Source: Burkholderiales bacterium (GTDB taxonomy: Bacteria; Pseudomonadota; Gammaproteobacteria; Burkholderiales; Burkholderiaceae_D). Taken from it: a DNA stretch of 36,374 nt. The DNA lies in the NCBI GenBank assembly GCA_026399895.1, contig JAPLQC010000026.1, positions 1 through 36,374 of the forward strand, given 5' to 3'. Shown here one piece after another: positions 13,796 to 21,186 of this stretch; position 1 is the first letter of the stretch, and each line of letters opens with the position of its first letter. Under the pieces are notes generated by a model. The model was not told the origin of the DNA and did not search any database. It was given only the letters and a program-made list of their open reading frames with translations. Both the position numbers and the translations under genes were made by a program.

Positions 13796-15532
13796 ATGAG
13801 CTCAGCACCCGAAATCCACGATCAATCAGTCGCTGCCCTAATTGCCCGCTATTTGAAAAGCCAAGGCGTGAAGCGGATCTACGGCTTGTGTGGTGGTCAC
13901 ATCATGCCAATTTGGATGCGCCTAGATGCAGAGGGCATACAAATTATTGATGTTCGGGATGAGCGCGCAGCGGTGTACATGGCGCATGCCGAGGCAGAGT
14001 TAGGTAATGGACTGGGTGTGGCGCTGGTGACCGCCGGGCCTGGCGTTACCAATGCCATGACCGGTATCGCCTATTCACACGTCGCCCGTAGCTCGGTGCT
14101 GGTGCTCTCGGGCTTACCGCCTGTGCCTCAAGGTAATCGCGGTGCGCTGCAAGATATTACGCACACCGATTTAGTCCGCAGTATCACGCGCTACGCTCGC
14201 ACGGTCTATAACGCCGACTTGGCGTTGCAAGAGTTGGACGAGGCAGTTTGTCGATCATTGGGGCAGGGCGGTGAACCCGGCCCGACGTATCTGGATTTTC
14301 CGGTGGATGTCTTGCGTCGGCGAGTCAGTCCGGCTGTCGAGTTAGCAGAGCGCTTTGTACCGCGTAGTTTCAATTCAATTGCGCCGAATGATGCGGAGGT
14401 GCGTGCAGCCGTTGAACTCTTGTGGTCGGCAAAGCGCCCATTGGTGATATCGGGTCGAGGTGCAAAGTTTTCTTCGGCCGCCTTGTCTGAACTACTGTCA
14501 CGTTTAGGTGCTGCTTACCTTGATACGGGTGAGAGTAAAGGGCTTGTGCCTGAAAGCCACCCCAGTGTAGTGGCTGCCATGCGCGGTGTGGTGATGAAGC
14601 AGGCCGATGTTGTACTGACCCTCGGTCGTCGCCTTGACTTTCAATTAGCGTATGGCTCTCCCGCGGTATTCGGTGATGCAAAATTTGTGCGAATTGCTGA
14701 TTGCGCAGCCGAGTTGCGAGATAACCGACGCGGTGAGGTCGAGATACTAGCCAGTTGCGATCTCACACTGCAAGCCATGCTGGAAGTGGCTGCGGAGCGT
14801 ACACCTGCCGCAGATAAAACCTGGCTGGAGAATTTGCGTCAACAGCATCAAGAGCGCTCTGAAAAACTAAGCCTGAGTATGCGCAACGCAAAGCCAGGCA
14901 GTGATGGCTTGATGCATCCGAATCAAATACTCTCGGCGCTACGGGACGTGGTGGATGATGATGCGATCCTTGTTGCTGATGGTGGTGACTTCTTGAGCTT
15001 CGCACGAGTAGGCCTGCCTGCAAGCACCTACCTTGATCCCGGCTCACTCGGGTGCATTGGCGTTGGTACACCCTTGGGTGTTGCTGCTAGCTTGGTATGC
15101 CCGGATAAAACCGTGGTGGTGGCAACCGGCGATGGTGCGTTTGGGTTTAACGCTATGGAGCTGGATACGGCAGTCAGGCACAATGCGCCGCTGCTGGTGG
15201 TGGTTGCCAATAATGGTGCTTGGGCTATTGAGGTACGAGACCAGATCGAGAGCTATGGCAAGGTGGTGGGCACGCGGCTGAAATTCTCTGACTATGCAGC
15301 CATGGCCAAAGGCCTGGGTCTATATGCTGAGCGTGTTGAACGGGCAGAAGATCTCAAGGCGGCTATTGAACGCGCGCTGGCAAATCGGCCCGCTTTGCTG
15401 GATGTGCTGGTTACCCCGGAGGCTGTATCATCCGACGCCAAATCCGGTTTGGCCTGGGTGCCTGATCTGCAAGCACTGGGCACATGGGATGAGGCCGAGC
15501 AGCAGTGGCGCCAGGCTTCATTTAATCCTTAG
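13796..15532 (+). CDS. Thiamine diphosphate-dependent enzyme (acetolactate synthase-like family)
   Basis: 578 residues, the usual three-domain length. The N-terminal PYR domain contains the cofactor-activating Glu in VRDERAAVYMAHA (about 60) and the TAGPGVTNAMTGIA motif. The middle domain is Rossmann-like (RPLVISGRGAKFS). The C-terminal PP domain has the ThDP/Mg site GDGAFGFNAMELDTAVRHNAPLLVVVANNGAW. Members cleave or form C-C bonds next to a carbonyl: acetolactate synthase, oxalyl-CoA decarboxylase, 2-hydroxyacyl-CoA lyase, benzoylformate decarboxylase. No small regulatory subunit is nearby, which argues against branched-chain biosynthesis. Being divergent from an acyl-CoA synthetase gene fits a catabolic lyase. 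The precise reaction is unresolved. Confidence 0.88.
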   Translation: MSSAPEIHDQSVAALIARYLKSQGVKRIYGLCGGHIMPIWMRLDAEGIQIIDVRDERAAVYMAHAEAELGNGLGVALVTAGPGVTNAMTGIAYSHVARSSVLVLSGLPPVPQGNRGALQDITHTDLVRSITRYARTVYNADLALQELDEAVCRSLGQGGEPGPTYLDFPVDVLRRRVSPAVELAERFVPRSFNSIAPNDAEVRAAVELLWSAKRPLVISGRGAKFSSAALSELLSRLGAAYLDTGESKGLVPESHPSVVAAMRGVVMKQADVVLTLGRRLDFQLAYGSPAVFGDAKFVRIADCAAELRDNRRGEVEILASCDLTLQAMLEVAAERTPAADKTWLENLRQQHQERSEKLSLSMRNAKPGSDGLMHPNQILSALRDVVDDDAILVADGGDFLSFARVGLPASTYLDPGSLGCIGVGTPLGVAASLVCPDKTVVVATGDGAFGFNAMELDTAVRHNAPLLVVVANNGAWAIEVRDQIESYGKVVGTRLKFSDYAAMAKGLGLYAERVERAEDLKAAIERALANRPALLDVLVTPEAVSSDAKSGLAWVPDLQALGTWDEAEQQWRQASFNP

Positions 15533-15607
15533 CAACCATGGTGGCGGGTTTTGGTAAGCTCCAGCGTTTTTGTGATCGACAGATTCTTAGTGAGGCGATA
15601 GCAAGCA

Positions 15608-16282
15608 ATGAAGATTCTTGAATCCCAGCCTAAATTGGTTGAGCAAGTGCACAAAGCCATCCTCAGCGAAATTGCAGAGGCAAAGCTAAAAGCCGGTTCT
15701 CGGATTATTCAGGAACAAATCGCCCAAGAATTAGGGGTATCACGGCAACCTGTGCAACAGGCACTCGTGCTGCTCAAAAATCAGGGTGTGCTCACCGAGG
15801 CGCCGGGGCGTGGGTTACAGGTAGCGCCATTGAATCTGGAATTAATTCGTCAGATGTACGAAGTGCGCGCTGTGATGGAAGGGCTGGCGTTTCGCCGCGC
15901 GTCTGAAAACTTTTCCGAGAGCGCCAAGAAGCGAGCAGAGAAACTACTCGCGGCGGGTCGTCAGGCGGTGATCAAAGGGTCGGTTCGTGACTTGATCAGC
16001 GCCGATATGGCATTCCACAGCTTTTTCTATGAGCTTGCCGATAACCCTATCATCAGTCAGTCGATGGAAACGCATTGGGTCAATACTCAGCGTGTGATGG
16101 GTTCTGTACTGCTCTCCGCCGACAAGCCGCGCGACATCTGGGACGAGCATGAGACTCTGTTTGAACTAGTGGCGGGTGGTGAAGCTGCAAAGGCAGAGCA
16201 ACTCGCGCGTACCCATATTGAAGAGGCCGCTAACTTCATGTTGGAGCGGCTATCCGAGCAGATCGCGGTTGACGCAGAATAG
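15608..16282 (+). CDS. GntR-family transcriptional regulator (FCD subfamily)
   Basis: 224 residues. The N-terminal winged helix-turn-helix (residues 10-75) includes the GntR signature ELGVSRQPVQQALVLLKNQGVL. The C-terminal all-helical FCD effector domain shows the metal/ligand residues in DMAFHSFFYELADNP (Asp, His) and DEHETLFELVAGGEAAKAEQLARTHIEEA (His pair). FCD regulators usually respond to carboxylic acids and control adjacent catabolic genes. Located between the TPP enzyme and the MFS transporter, it probably controls both and perhaps the divergent acyl-CoA synthetase; the dyads at 13627-13660 are candidate operators. Confidence 0.9.
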   Translation: MKILESQPKLVEQVHKAILSEIAEAKLKAGSRIIQEQIAQELGVSRQPVQQALVLLKNQGVLTEAPGRGLQVAPLNLELIRQMYEVRAVMEGLAFRRASENFSESAKKRAEKLLAAGRQAVIKGSVRDLISADMAFHSFFYELADNPIISQSMETHWVNTQRVMGSVLLSADKPRDIWDEHETLFELVAGGEAAKAEQLARTHIEEAANFMLERLSEQIAVDAE

Positions 16283-16528
16283 ACGCAGCCTCGTCGCGAA
16301 CACAGGCCGTTCTAGAAAGGCCGACCTACTGAATTGCAGAATAGGCAAGTTGGCAACGGCAATCGTTTTCAATTTGGTCGCGGTGGCTCCCGTCATGTCC
16401 CCCGTCATGGCCCCAGAATCACCGGTATCAGTCCCGTCACTGTCTTGACAGCAAGTCGACCTCTCACATAAACTTCGAACTCCGAATTCAGAATTCGACA
16501 ACCGAGTGCGGAGACACACGGTGTTTAG
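16283..16528. other. Non-coding region upstream of the MFS gene
   Basis: About 246 bp (304 bp if the MFS starts at 16587). It holds a candidate promoter at 16445-16474 and the block GAACTCCGAATTCA (16477-16490), directly followed by another GAATTC. A GTCATGnCCCC pair occurs near 16394-16411. No ORF with a good ribosome binding site and no terminator hairpin was seen after the GntR gene. Confidence 0.55.
16445..16474 (+). promoter_or_regulatory. Candidate sigma70 promoter for the MFS transporter gene
   Basis: Perfect -35 consensus TTGACA (16445-16450), 18-nt spacer, -10 TAAACT (16469-16474). The shared 14-mer GAACTC[C/T]GAATTCA lies immediately downstream, at the expected transcription start, where a bound regulator would block initiation. 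Confidence 0.45.
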
Positions 16529-17866
16529 GTGGCTACGCATCGAAGTTTCCTAGAACCGCAAAAAACAACTATCAAAGGCGGCAGCAATGGACAGCAACGT
16601 ACCGGTATACCGGTATACCGTAAAGTCGCCTGGCGCTTAGTGCCATTTCTGTGCATCTGTTATTTGGCGGCCTACCTTGATCGCGTGAACGTCGGCTTCG
16701 CCAAGCTGCAAATGCTGGGTGATCTGTCGTTCAGTAATACGGTGTATGGCCTCGGTGCCGGCATCTTCTTCCTCGGCTATGTGATCTTCGAAGTGCCGAG
16801 CAATATCCTGATGCATAAAATCGGCGCTAAGGTTTGGATCGCCCGCATTATGATTAGTTGGGGTCTGATTGGCGTCGCCATGGCGTTTGTGCAGACACCA
16901 ACGCAGTTTTATATTTTGCGTTTTCTATTAGGCGTCGCTGAGGCGGGCTTTATTCCGGGTGTACTTCTATACCTAACCTACTGGTTTCCGGCGGCTTGGC
17001 GCGGACGCATTATTGCCTTGTTTCTGGCAGCTATTCCAATCTCAAACATTATTGGTGGTCCATTATCCGGTTGGATACTCACGACCCTGAATGATGTGCA
17101 TGGTCTGCGCGGCTGGCAGTGGTTGTTTATTGTTGAGACTATTCCCTCAATCGTGCTGGGCTTCGTGGTGCTGATGTTCCTCGACAATCGTGTGGATGAT
17201 GCACGCTGGCTGAGCGATGAAGAGAAAGCGCAAATCAAGCGCGACATCGATGCCGAGGCCGAGCAATCCAGCGGGCATAGCAGCGCGATGGATGCGCTAA
17301 AGAGTGGACGCGTCTGGATGCTGGGCGTTGCCTATTTCTGTATCGCCAGCTCGATTTACATCACCAGCTTCTGGATGCCGACACTGATCAAGCAGCAGGG
17401 AATCAATGATCCCTTGCAGATTGGTTGGCTCTCCGCGATTCCTTACACCGTGGCGATGTTTGCGATGGTGCTTGCCAACATCAGTGCTGATCGTCTCGCC
17501 GAGCGTCGTTGGCACACCGCGATTCCCTGCTTGATTACCGCGGTTGGCCTCGCACTCAGCGGCACCCCGGGCTTGGGATTCGGTGCTGCAATGTTCGGTT
17601 TGATCCTCGCCGCCGCCGGTGCATCCACCACCCAAGCCTGCTTCTGGAGCCTGCCGCCGATGTTTCTGACCGGTGCCGCCGCCGCCGCGGGTATCGCGCT
17701 CGTGAACTCGCTCGGCAATATCGCTGGTATGGCGAGCACTGCATTGGTCGGCTGGCTGACTGACCTCACCGGTAGCCCGAACAGTGCGCTGTATTTGTTC
17801 GCTGGCTTTGCGGTGATTGGTGCGCTCATGGTGCTGCGCTTGCCGGCGCAGATCGTCAACCGATAA
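16529..17866 (+). CDS. MFS transporter (anion:cation symporter type) with a disturbed 5' end
   Basis: Major facilitator with about 12 helices. CYLAAYLDRVNVGFAKLQM in helix 1 and the ILRFLLGVAEAGFIPGVLLYLTYWFPAAWRGR stretch are typical of the ACS (phthalate/glucarate permease) family, which imports organic anions. The open frame extends back to a GTG at 16529, which lacks a well-placed ribosome binding site. A better start is the ATG at 16587, with AAAGG 8 nt before it, giving MDSNVPVYR, but that frame breaks because an 8-bp unit (ACCGGTAT) is duplicated at 16601-16616. Removing one copy would join MDSNVPVYR directly to KVAWRLVPFL, a natural ACS N-terminus. The gene is therefore either translated poorly from GTG or switched off by the repeat. 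Confidence 0.85.
   Translation: MATHRSFLEPQKTTIKGGSNGQQRTGIPVYRKVAWRLVPFLCICYLAAYLDRVNVGFAKLQMLGDLSFSNTVYGLGAGIFFLGYVIFEVPSNILMHKIGAKVWIARIMISWGLIGVAMAFVQTPTQFYILRFLLGVAEAGFIPGVLLYLTYWFPAAWRGRIIALFLAAIPISNIIGGPLSGWILTTLNDVHGLRGWQWLFIVETIPSIVLGFVVLMFLDNRVDDARWLSDEEKAQIKRDIDAEAEQSSGHSSAMDALKSGRVWMLGVAYFCIASSIYITSFWMPTLIKQQGINDPLQIGWLSAIPYTVAMFAMVLANISADRLAERRWHTAIPCLITAVGLALSGTPGLGFGAAMFGLILAAAGASTTQACFWSLPPMFLTGAAAAAGIALVNSLGNIAGMASTALVGWLTDLTGSPNSALYLFAGFAVIGALMVLRLPAQIVNR
16601..16620 (+). repeat. 8-bp tandem repeat (2.5 copies) inside the MFS 5' coding region
   Basis: Units ACCGGTAT at 16601-16608 and 16609-16616 plus partial ACCG. The duplication creates the perfect palindrome GTATACCGGTATAC (16605-16618). 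Its unit length is not a multiple of three, so copy-number change shifts the reading frame from the ATG at 16587. Confidence 0.9.
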
Positions 17867-17879
17867 TTCAGGTATTGTT

Positions 17880-18063
17880 TGTCATGCAAACAACACAAGA
17901 CTTTGCTTCATCGTTGTGTCCCACAGGTCAATATCGAGCTGGTGTACTTGCTGCCAACGCAGTCAAGGATGATCTTGATCATCCTTAGGCGGTAAACAAG
18001 TCCGTGACCGGTGCTCCGGCTGGTCGCGGTAAGCATTCAGTTAGTTCACCTTGTGTTGGGTTT
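17880..18063 (+). promoter_or_regulatory. Structured untranslated segment before a terminator (possible leader RNA)
   Basis: Between the MFS stop and the acyl-CoA dehydrogenase start are several potential hairpins: ACACAA/TTGTGT (about 17893-17919), AAGGATGATC/GATCATCCTT (17965-17986, 10-bp arms) and GACCGG/CTGGTC (around 18006-18026), then a strong terminator at 18064 only 37 nt before the coding sequence. The order is that of an attenuator or riboswitch-like leader, but no known class was recognised. The alternative is simply the 3' end of the MFS transcript. Confidence 0.35.
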
Positions 18064-18098
18064 GCCTGGTCTCTGCAAAACGGAGACCAGGCTTTTTT
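18064..18098 (+). terminator. Rho-independent terminator
   Basis: 10-bp perfect stem GCCTGGTCTC (18064-18073) / GAGACCAGGC (18083-18092), 9-nt loop, followed by TTTTTT (18093-18098). It lies between the MFS and the acyl-CoA dehydrogenase genes. Confidence 0.92.
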
Positions 18099-18134
18099 AA
18101 TCAACAATCATCATTTAACAATAATCGAGATCCC

Positions 18135-19301
18135 ATGGATTTTTCATTATCCCCCGAGATTGAAGCGCTGCGCGAGCGTGTGAAGCAGTTTATTCATGAG
18201 CAGGTCATCCCATTTGAGAACGATCCGCGCCAAGATAGCCACGGACCGCACCGTGAGCTGCGCGATGAATTAATTGCCAAAGCCCGTAGCGCAGGTTTGT
18301 TGACACCGCATGCCTCGAAAGCATTGGGTGCCATGGGTCTATCGCATATTGAGAAGGCCGTTGTATTTGAAGAGGCTGGTTATTCATGGCTAGGCCCAAC
18401 CGCGATGAATATTCATGCGCCGGATGAAGGCAATATTCATCTGATGGAAGAAGTCGCAACCGAAGCACAAAAAGAGCGCTGGTTGCGACCACAAGTCGAG
18501 GGTAAAACACGCTCGTGCTTTTGCATGACGGAACCCGCACCCGGTGCCGGTGCCGACCCAAGTTTGCTGAACACCACCGCAGTGCGTGATGGCGATGATT
18601 ACCTTATCAATGGCCTGAAGTGGTTGATTACGGGTGCCGATGGTGCTGATTACGCCATCATCATGGCGCGTATGGAAGATGGCAGCGCGACCATGTTCTT
18701 GTCGGACATGAACCGCGAAGGTATTCGTCTGGTGCGGAACCTCGATGCCATGGACAGCTGCTTCTCCGGTGGCCACGGCGTGGTCGAGTTCAAGAATTTG
18801 CGTATTCCAGCCACCGACGTGTTGGGCGAGATTGGTAAAGGTTTTAGGTACGCACAAATCCGATTGGCCCCGGCACGATTAACGCATTGCATGCGCTGGC
18901 TAGGACAGGCACGACGCGCTCATGATCTCGCGCTTGAGTATGTGAGCAAGCGTGTCGCCTTTGGCAAGCCGCTGGTTGAGCATGAGGGGGTTGGCTTCAT
19001 GATCGCCGATAACGACATGGACCTGATGACCGCCAGACTGCATATCTGGCATACCGCATGGTTACTGGATAAAGGCGAGAAGTGCAATTTCGAATCCAGC
19101 CGTTCCAAGGTGGTGTGCTCCGAAGCTGAGTGGCGCGTGGTGGACCGCGCTGTGCAGATCATGGGCGGTATGGGTGTCACCAATGAGAGTGCGGTGATGC
19201 GTATCTTCACCGATATGCGCGCCTTCCGTATCTATGACGGCCCCAGTGAAGTACATCGCTGGAGCATGGCGCGCAAGCTTGCCGCGGGGACCAAGGCATG
19301 A
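18135..19301 (+). CDS. Acyl-CoA dehydrogenase
   Basis: 388 residues from the ATG at 18135; the frame is open further upstream but that region contains the terminator. Family signatures are present: CFCMTEPAPGAGADPSLLNTTA (FAD/substrate loop), the IRLAPARLTHCMRWLGQARRAHDLALEYVSKRVAFGKPL region, and QIMGGMGVTNESAVMRIFTDMRAFRIYDGPSEVHRWSMARKL near the C-terminus. The sequence resembles ACAD10/11- and LvaC-like dehydrogenases, which act with a kinase partner on hydroxyacyl-CoAs. The 3' end overlaps the SDR start by 4 nt (19298-19301). FAD-dependent, cytoplasmic. Confidence 0.92.
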   Translation: MDFSLSPEIEALRERVKQFIHEQVIPFENDPRQDSHGPHRELRDELIAKARSAGLLTPHASKALGAMGLSHIEKAVVFEEAGYSWLGPTAMNIHAPDEGNIHLMEEVATEAQKERWLRPQVEGKTRSCFCMTEPAPGAGADPSLLNTTAVRDGDDYLINGLKWLITGADGADYAIIMARMEDGSATMFLSDMNREGIRLVRNLDAMDSCFSGGHGVVEFKNLRIPATDVLGEIGKGFRYAQIRLAPARLTHCMRWLGQARRAHDLALEYVSKRVAFGKPLVEHEGVGFMIADNDMDLMTARLHIWHTAWLLDKGEKCNFESSRSKVVCSEAEWRVVDRAVQIMGGMGVTNESAVMRIFTDMRAFRIYDGPSEVHRWSMARKLAAGTKA

Positions 19302-20071
19302 CAGGGTTTGATGCATTAACGCGCTCGCTCAGGTTAGATGGCAAGCGCGCACTCGTCACAGGAGCATCAAGTGGTTTCGGTGCGCATTTTGCGCAATTGC
19401 TGGCGAGTGCAGGTGCCGAGGTGGTTCTCGCTGCACGTCGCACCGATAAACTTCAGTCGCTGGCGGATAGCTTACGGGCACAGGGCGCCAAGGTTTCAGC
19501 GGTTGCATTGGATGTGTCATCTAAAGATAGCGTACATGCCTGTTTTGAGCAGATCGGCGCTTGCGACATCGTAATCAATAACGCAGGTATCACCGTCACG
19601 CGCGCCTTGCTGGATCAGACCGAAGACGATTGGGATAGTGTGATCGATACCAATCTCAAAGGGGGTTGGTTGGTGGCCACCGAAGCGGCGCGTCGTTTAC
19701 GCGACGCCGGTCGTGGCGGTAGTTTCGTCAATATTGGCTCGGTGCTCGGTGAGCGTATCGCAGCGGGTGTCGCGCCGTATGCCATCTCCAAGGCGGGTGT
19801 GGTGCAAGCCACCAAGGTGATGGCGCTGGAATTAGCGCGCTATAAAATTCGCGTCAACGCCTTGTTACCGGGTTATGTGATCACCGATTTGAACCGCGAT
19901 TTCCTTGAGAGCGAACCGGGGCAGAAACTTCGTATGCGGGTGCCCTCGCGTTAGTTTGTGCAAATCAACGATCTGAATGCGCCTCTGCTGATGTTGGCGT
20001 CTGATGCTGGCGCGGGTATGACCGGTGCTTGTATTGCAGTAGATCGCGGCCATTTGGTGAGCACGCTATGA
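19298..20071 (+). pseudogene. Short-chain dehydrogenase interrupted by an in-frame amber codon
   Basis: Classical SDR: TGASSGFG nucleotide-binding loop, NNAG, and the catalytic Tyr/Lys in GVAPYAISKAG. The frame stops at TAG (19952-19954, codon 219) in MRVPSR*FVQINDLNAP, but the same frame continues for 38 more sense codons to TGA at 20069-20071. That extension is a normal SDR C-terminus (LLMLASDAGAGMTGACIAVD) and ends overlapping the next ATG (ATGA, 20068-20071). A single substitution in a CAG- or CGG-type codon explains it. The truncated product (218 residues) lacks the last strand and would be unstable. It could be a nonsense mutation, a sequencing error or suppressed readthrough. LvaD-like role in the cluster inferred. 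Confidence 0.85.
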
Positions 20072-21099
20072 ATGCAGATCTTCAAGCGCAGCTACAAGCA
20101 TGGTTGCGGGAGCAGGGTCATATCGGTACCACACCGCTCGAGGTGAAGCCGCTGACAGGGGGGCAATCCAACCCAACCTATTTGCTGCGCAGTGGCGAAC
20201 AGCAGCTTGTGCTGCGCAAGCAGCCCGACGGTCCTTTACTGAAATCCGCCCATGCGATAGACCGTGAGTATCGCGTTATTGCTGCGCTACGCGACAGTAC
20301 AGTTCCGGTACCAAATGCGCTGGCCTGGTATGACGATGCCAACATTGTCGGCACGCCGTTTTATTTGATGGAGTATTTAGAGGGTAGGGTATTTGTTGAT
20401 CAATCCCTGCCGGGTGTATCGAACGCCGAACGTGAGGCGATCTACCGCGAGATGAATCGTGTAATTGCAGCCCTACATAAAATCGACCCGGACAAGATCG
20501 GTTTGTCAGATTATGGTCGGCGCGAGGGTTTCGTCGCACGGCAAGTGGATCGCTGGTCGCGCAATCTTCAAGCGTCACCCTTAGCGCCGAGCGAGGATAT
20601 GGCCTTCATGATGGAATGGCTGCCTCAGCATTTACCAACTCAAACCCGTAGTGCGCTGATTCATGGCGACTACCGACTCGATAATTTGATTTTTCATCCG
20701 ACCGAATTGCGCGTAATCGGCGTGCTGGATTGGGAGTTATCAACGCTCGGTGACCCCATGTCCGACTTTGCGTATCACTGCATGAGCTGGCATATTCCGC
20801 ATGATTTATGGCGTGGTATTGGCGGTTTGGATTTGCGTGCCCTTGGCATTCCTGACGAAGCAAGCTATCGCCGCTGGTATCTGCAGCGGGTTAGTGGTGA
20901 AGCGACGATCGACGAAGCGACTTGGCGCTTTTACTTAGGCTTTAATTTGTTTCGCATGTCGGCCATCTTGCATGGCATTGCCGAGCGTGCGCAGCAGGGT
21001 AACGCCAATTCCGATGACGCAGTCGCCACCGGACGCAAGGCGGTACCATTAGCGACCCTGGCGCGGCGTATGGTCGAGGTTGCTAGTATCTCGGCTTGA
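20068..21099 (+). CDS. APH-fold phosphotransferase (ACAD10/11- and LvaA-like kinase)
   Basis: 343 residues from the ATG at 20068, overlapping the SDR stop by 4 nt. The aminoglycoside-phosphotransferase/choline-kinase fold is shown by the nucleotide-binding LTGGQSNPTYLLRSGEQQLVLRKQP (about 26-50, with the ATP-binding Lys), the catalytic loop LIHGDYRLDNLIFHP (His-Gly-Asp and Asn) and the metal-binding DWELSTLGDPMSDFAYHC. The closest known systems are the N-terminal domain of ACAD10/11 and LvaA, which phosphorylate hydroxyacyl-CoA so that an acyl-CoA dehydrogenase-like partner can eliminate phosphate. Co-occurrence with the two preceding genes supports this role; antibiotic resistance is unlikely. 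Confidence 0.88.
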   Translation: MNADLQAQLQAWLREQGHIGTTPLEVKPLTGGQSNPTYLLRSGEQQLVLRKQPDGPLLKSAHAIDREYRVIAALRDSTVPVPNALAWYDDANIVGTPFYLMEYLEGRVFVDQSLPGVSNAEREAIYREMNRVIAALHKIDPDKIGLSDYGRREGFVARQVDRWSRNLQASPLAPSEDMAFMMEWLPQHLPTQTRSALIHGDYRLDNLIFHPTELRVIGVLDWELSTLGDPMSDFAYHCMSWHIPHDLWRGIGGLDLRALGIPDEASYRRWYLQRVSGEATIDEATWRFYLGFNLFRMSAILHGIAERAQQGNANSDDAVATGRKAVPLATLARRMVEVASISA

Positions 21100-21143
21100 C
21101 GCACGGCCCTCTCACCCCCGGCGTACAAACGCTCGTAGGCTAG

Positions 21144-21174
21144 AATCAGCGTCTGCACAAACAGACGTCTGATT
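21144..21174 (+). promoter_or_regulatory. Long dyad upstream of paaX, candidate operator
   Basis: Arms AATCAGCGTCTG and CAGACG(T)CTGATT, separated by CACAAA; 12 bp pair with one extra T on the right arm. The core CGTCTG-N6-CAGACG is at 21150-21167. It begins inside a possible -10 hexamer TAGAAT (21141-21146) and ends 12 bp before the GTG start, so a bound protein would cover the transcription start. Autoregulation by PaaX is a reasonable guess. Confidence 0.5.
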
Positions 21175-21186
21175 AAAGCCCCGAAC

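Noticed and set aside
13796..15532. Acetolactate synthase for branched-chain amino acids
   Set aside because: No regulatory small subunit or ilv genes nearby. Context is catabolic, so the specific name was not used.
20068..21099. Aminoglycoside resistance phosphotransferase
   Set aside because: The kinase motifs are shared with the ACAD10/11 and LvaA group, and the operon context is CoA metabolism, so resistance is unlikely.
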